7,800 bases of DNA from Thermoprotei archaeon (lineage in GTDB: Archaea > Thermoproteota > Thermoprotei_A > Sulfolobales > Ignisphaeraceae): NCBI GenBank assembly GCA_003661905.1, contig QMXA01000042.1:1-7800 (forward strand). Reading direction: 5' to 3'. The notes under the pieces were generated by a model that worked only from the letters and a program-made list of their open reading frames with translations, was not told where the DNA came from and searched no databases. A program made the position numbers and the translations under genes. Shown piece after piece: positions 6,243 through 7,800 of this stretch (position 1 is the stretch's first letter; every line of letters begins with the position of its first letter).

Positions 6243-7529
6243 TTAGTTTAACTTTTTAATCCTCATAATTATTTGTGAAAGTGTGCCAAAAGCTATAACA
6301 AGCATTGCACATATAATAAGCATTGTTTCATATATACATATATAAATCAAGGAAGCTATAAAACTACCAATTGCTATTCCCATAGTTGAAATAAGATTAT
6401 CTAGCGCCATTAACTCTCCTCTAAGTTCTAACCTAGTTGTTTCAGCTATGAAACTTCCATAACCTCCACTTATGAGACTAAAGCCCGCAAATACCATGCT
6501 CAAGCCAACTATTAATCCAAGAAATGATATATCTCTAAACAATAATTGCGATACCATATGTAATGTTAATAATGACGTGTAGTTATAGAATATAAGTAAA
6601 CCTACACTCATAATGATTGAGCCTAGGAGAACTAAGCATCTTCTACTAATTCTATCAGCTATTGGCATTATAGAGAAACTTAGCATAGTCGATATAACTA
6701 ATGATATGCTCATGATAATTCCCCATTCTGCATCAGAAAATAGAGCTCTAGCAGTTGCTATTCTGATGAGATAAGGCATGTACATTCCTTGGGCAAGCGT
6801 TAATACGACCATAGCAAGAAGTGCTTGTTTTGTTGCTAAGGTTAATTCTCTCCATGTAATTCTTATATGGTTAAATGCATTTATAATATATTTACATATT
6901 AATCTTAGATCTATTTTCTTAAGAGCTAGTTTTTCAAGAGTCTCTCTAAGCTTTAAACGAAGTATTGCAGCTACAATAGAGAATACGAAAGCCATTAGAA
7001 ATACAGTTCTGTAGCCAAGTATTGGATCGGAGAACATAGATATTATATATCCGGCTATCCATGGCGCTGGTACTGATATTATAGTAGGCAAAGCAGTACT
7101 TAGCATAAGTCCTCTAGCTCTAACATCATTACTTAGAGAATCTTGAAGCAATGCTCTAAGAGCTGGTATATAGGCACGTACAATCCCATCGATAATTGAA
7201 ATTAAGAGTAATGTTTCCCAGGAAGGTGCACAAGCCACCATGAAATTTATGAAAGCTATTAACCACGTCATTGAGACAACAAGTCTTTTTCTACCAATGG
7301 TATCAGCTAGATAACCTCCCGGTATTTGGGAAATAGCGAAGGCAATACTATTTATGGCCGAGACAACACCTACAATAGCTTCAGTAGCGCCTAGGGCAAC
7401 AATGTAGTTGTAGTAGTAAGTCCAAGAACCTCTAAAGGAGAAATGAAATATGGAGAAAGTAACTACAATTATCCAATAGTTACTTGAAAACCCTGCTAGC
7501 CATTTTCTCACCGCACTTAATGTTGACAT
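6243..7529 (-). CDS. MFS transporter, 12 predicted membrane helices
   Basis: A 428-residue polytopic membrane protein of the usual MFS length. The loop between helices 2 and 3 carries motif A, GGYLADTIGRKR (residues 71-82), with Asp76 and the Arg/Lys cluster. The second half has the counterpart PIADRISRR (289-297). A basic cytoplasmic loop (about 191-236) separates two six-helix bundles. Paired RARG (137-140) and ELRGE (368-372) segments follow helices 4 and 10, as is typical. Secondary transport driven by an ion gradient is implied by the family; the substrate cannot be read from sequence. It lies 26 bases upstream of thiDN, so a thiamine-related substrate is an inference from context. The ATG at 7529 has GTAGGG directly before it with almost no spacer; the GTG at codon 7 is an alternative start. 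A leader of about 60 bases is likely from a TATA element near 7620. Confidence 0.85.
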   Translation of the reverse strand: MSTLSAVRKWLAGFSSNYWIIVVTFSIFHFSFRGSWTYYYNYIVALGATEAIVGVVSAINSIAFAISQIPGGYLADTIGRKRLVVSMTWLIAFINFMVACAPSWETLLLISIIDGIVRAYIPALRALLQDSLSNDVRARGLMLSTALPTIISVPAPWIAGYIISMFSDPILGYRTVFLMAFVFSIVAAILRLKLRETLEKLALKKIDLRLICKYIINAFNHIRITWRELTLATKQALLAMVVLTLAQGMYMPYLIRIATARALFSDAEWGIIMSISLVISTMLSFSIMPIADRISRRCLVLLGSIIMSVGLLIFYNYTSLLTLHMVSQLLFRDISFLGLIVGLSMVFAGFSLISGGYGSFIAETTRLELRGELMALDNLISTMGIAIGSFIASLIYICIYETMLIICAMLVIAFGTLSQIIMRIKKLN

Positions 7530-7610
7530 CCCTACTCACTTGGTAAATCTATTATCTAGACTAGGTGTATCGCTATTTTGCAATACAAGCATGCTGTAAA
7601 CAGTAAATAC

Positions 7611-7626
7611 TTAGATTATAAATTTT
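7611..7626. promoter_or_regulatory. AT-rich TATA-like element, usable in both directions
   Basis: TTATAAATTTTA at 7616-7627 and its complement both resemble an archaeal TATA box. Read leftward it would start transcription near 7590, giving the MFS gene a leader of roughly 60 bases. Read rightward it would start near 7645, ahead of the partial gene at 7718. Assignment rests only on composition and spacing. Confidence 0.4.
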
Positions 7627-7657
7627 ATTGAATATAGCTAAATTAAGTAATATCTTG

Positions 7658-7676
7658 TTCTTGACATGTTCAAGAA
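7658..7676. repeat. 19-base palindrome, possible operator
   Basis: TTCTTGA (7658-7664) and TCAAGAA (7670-7676) are perfect 7-base inverted arms around the 5-base centre CATGT. The site lies between the divergent MFS and 7718 genes. It is about 35 bases upstream of the TATA candidate for the MFS gene and just past the predicted start of the rightward transcript. Length and symmetry suit a dimeric helix-turn-helix regulator. With no T-run after it, it is less likely to be a terminator hairpin. Confidence 0.5.
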
Positions 7677-7717
7677 TTATTATCTCTCAGTACTCTACTT
7701 CCTATGAGCTGGGAGCA

Positions 7718-7800
7718 ATGCATTTGGTTGTTGTGTTGCCTCAGAACTTTAGATCCTATGTAAATAATGTAATTCCTAAAGTAGCTGAAGCTTATAGAAA
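7718..7800 (+). CDS. Start of an unrecognised gene (3' end outside window)
   Basis: From the ATG at 7718 the frame stays open to the window end, giving 27 complete codons beginning MHLVVVLPQNF and continuing with VIPKVAEAYR. A GGGAG motif at 7711-7715 sits two bases before the ATG, which is a close but usable Shine-Dalgarno site. The hydrophobic β-strand-like start followed by a helix suits a cytosolic α/β protein, but nothing identifies the family. The same frame is open upstream to 7622, so an earlier TTG start is possible. It is divergent from the MFS gene and shares its control region. Confidence 0.5.
   Translation, partial: MHLVVVLPQNFRSYVNNVIPKVAEAYR

Noticed and set aside
6778..7014. 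Plus-strand open frame of 78 codons opposite the MFS gene
   Set aside because: Antisense to conserved transporter sequence, with no start signals.
7594..7603. Short dyad CTGT-AA-ACAG upstream of the MFS gene
   Set aside because: Four-base arms are expected often by chance; it is not linked to another copy nearby.
7530..7657. TPP riboswitch in the leader of the MFS-thiDN unit
   Set aside because: The conserved CTGAGA-type core is not present on the minus strand of this stretch, and the leader is probably too short.

Overview
The window looks like ordinary chromosomal DNA from an AT-rich, probably thermophilic archaeon of the crenarchaeal (Thermoproteota) type. The supporting signs are a ThiD-ThiN fusion for thiamine synthesis, an archaeal-type Trm10 tRNA methyltransferase, a secreted Lon-like S16 peptidase without an ATPase domain, GTG starts, GGTGAT-type Shine-Dalgarno sites, and heavy use of AGA/AGG and ATA codons. 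The exact genus cannot be fixed from sequence reading alone. I see no rRNA, tRNA, CRISPR array, insertion sequence or phage module.

Layout, left to right. Positions 2-424 (+) are the 3' end of a TldD/PmbA-family gene cut by the window edge. Next comes about 490 bases without a convincing gene. Positions 916-2865 (+) encode a 649-residue cell-surface protease: signal peptide, S16 Ser-Lys domain, long helical region, Thr-rich stalk and C-terminal membrane anchor. It converges on a two-gene minus-strand unit made of a small glycoprotein-like membrane protein (3878-4429) followed by trm10 (2880-3881), whose stop and start overlap as GTGA. A 64-base divergent promoter region separates that unit from a plus-strand gene for a 115-residue C2H2 zinc-finger protein (4494-4841). 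The 3' end of the zinc-finger gene overlaps the 3' end of thiDN (4825-6216, minus strand). Upstream of thiDN on the same strand, 26 bases away, is an MFS transporter gene (6243-7529). The last 270 bases hold a second divergent control region with a 19-base palindrome and the first 27 codons of an unrecognised plus-strand gene.

How the genes may work together. The MFS transporter and ThiDN probably form one transcript, so a role for the transporter in uptake or export of a thiamine-related compound is a reasonable but unproven idea. The small membrane protein and trm10 are probably translationally coupled, although no functional link is obvious. The zinc-finger protein is a candidate DNA-binding regulator with no identified target.

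The most unusual items are the membrane-anchored ATPase-free Lon-type protease with its large helical ectodomain, two CxC pairs in the N-terminal part of Trm10, and the palindrome between the MFS gene and its divergent neighbour. I did not find clear evidence of a wholly new multi-gene system.
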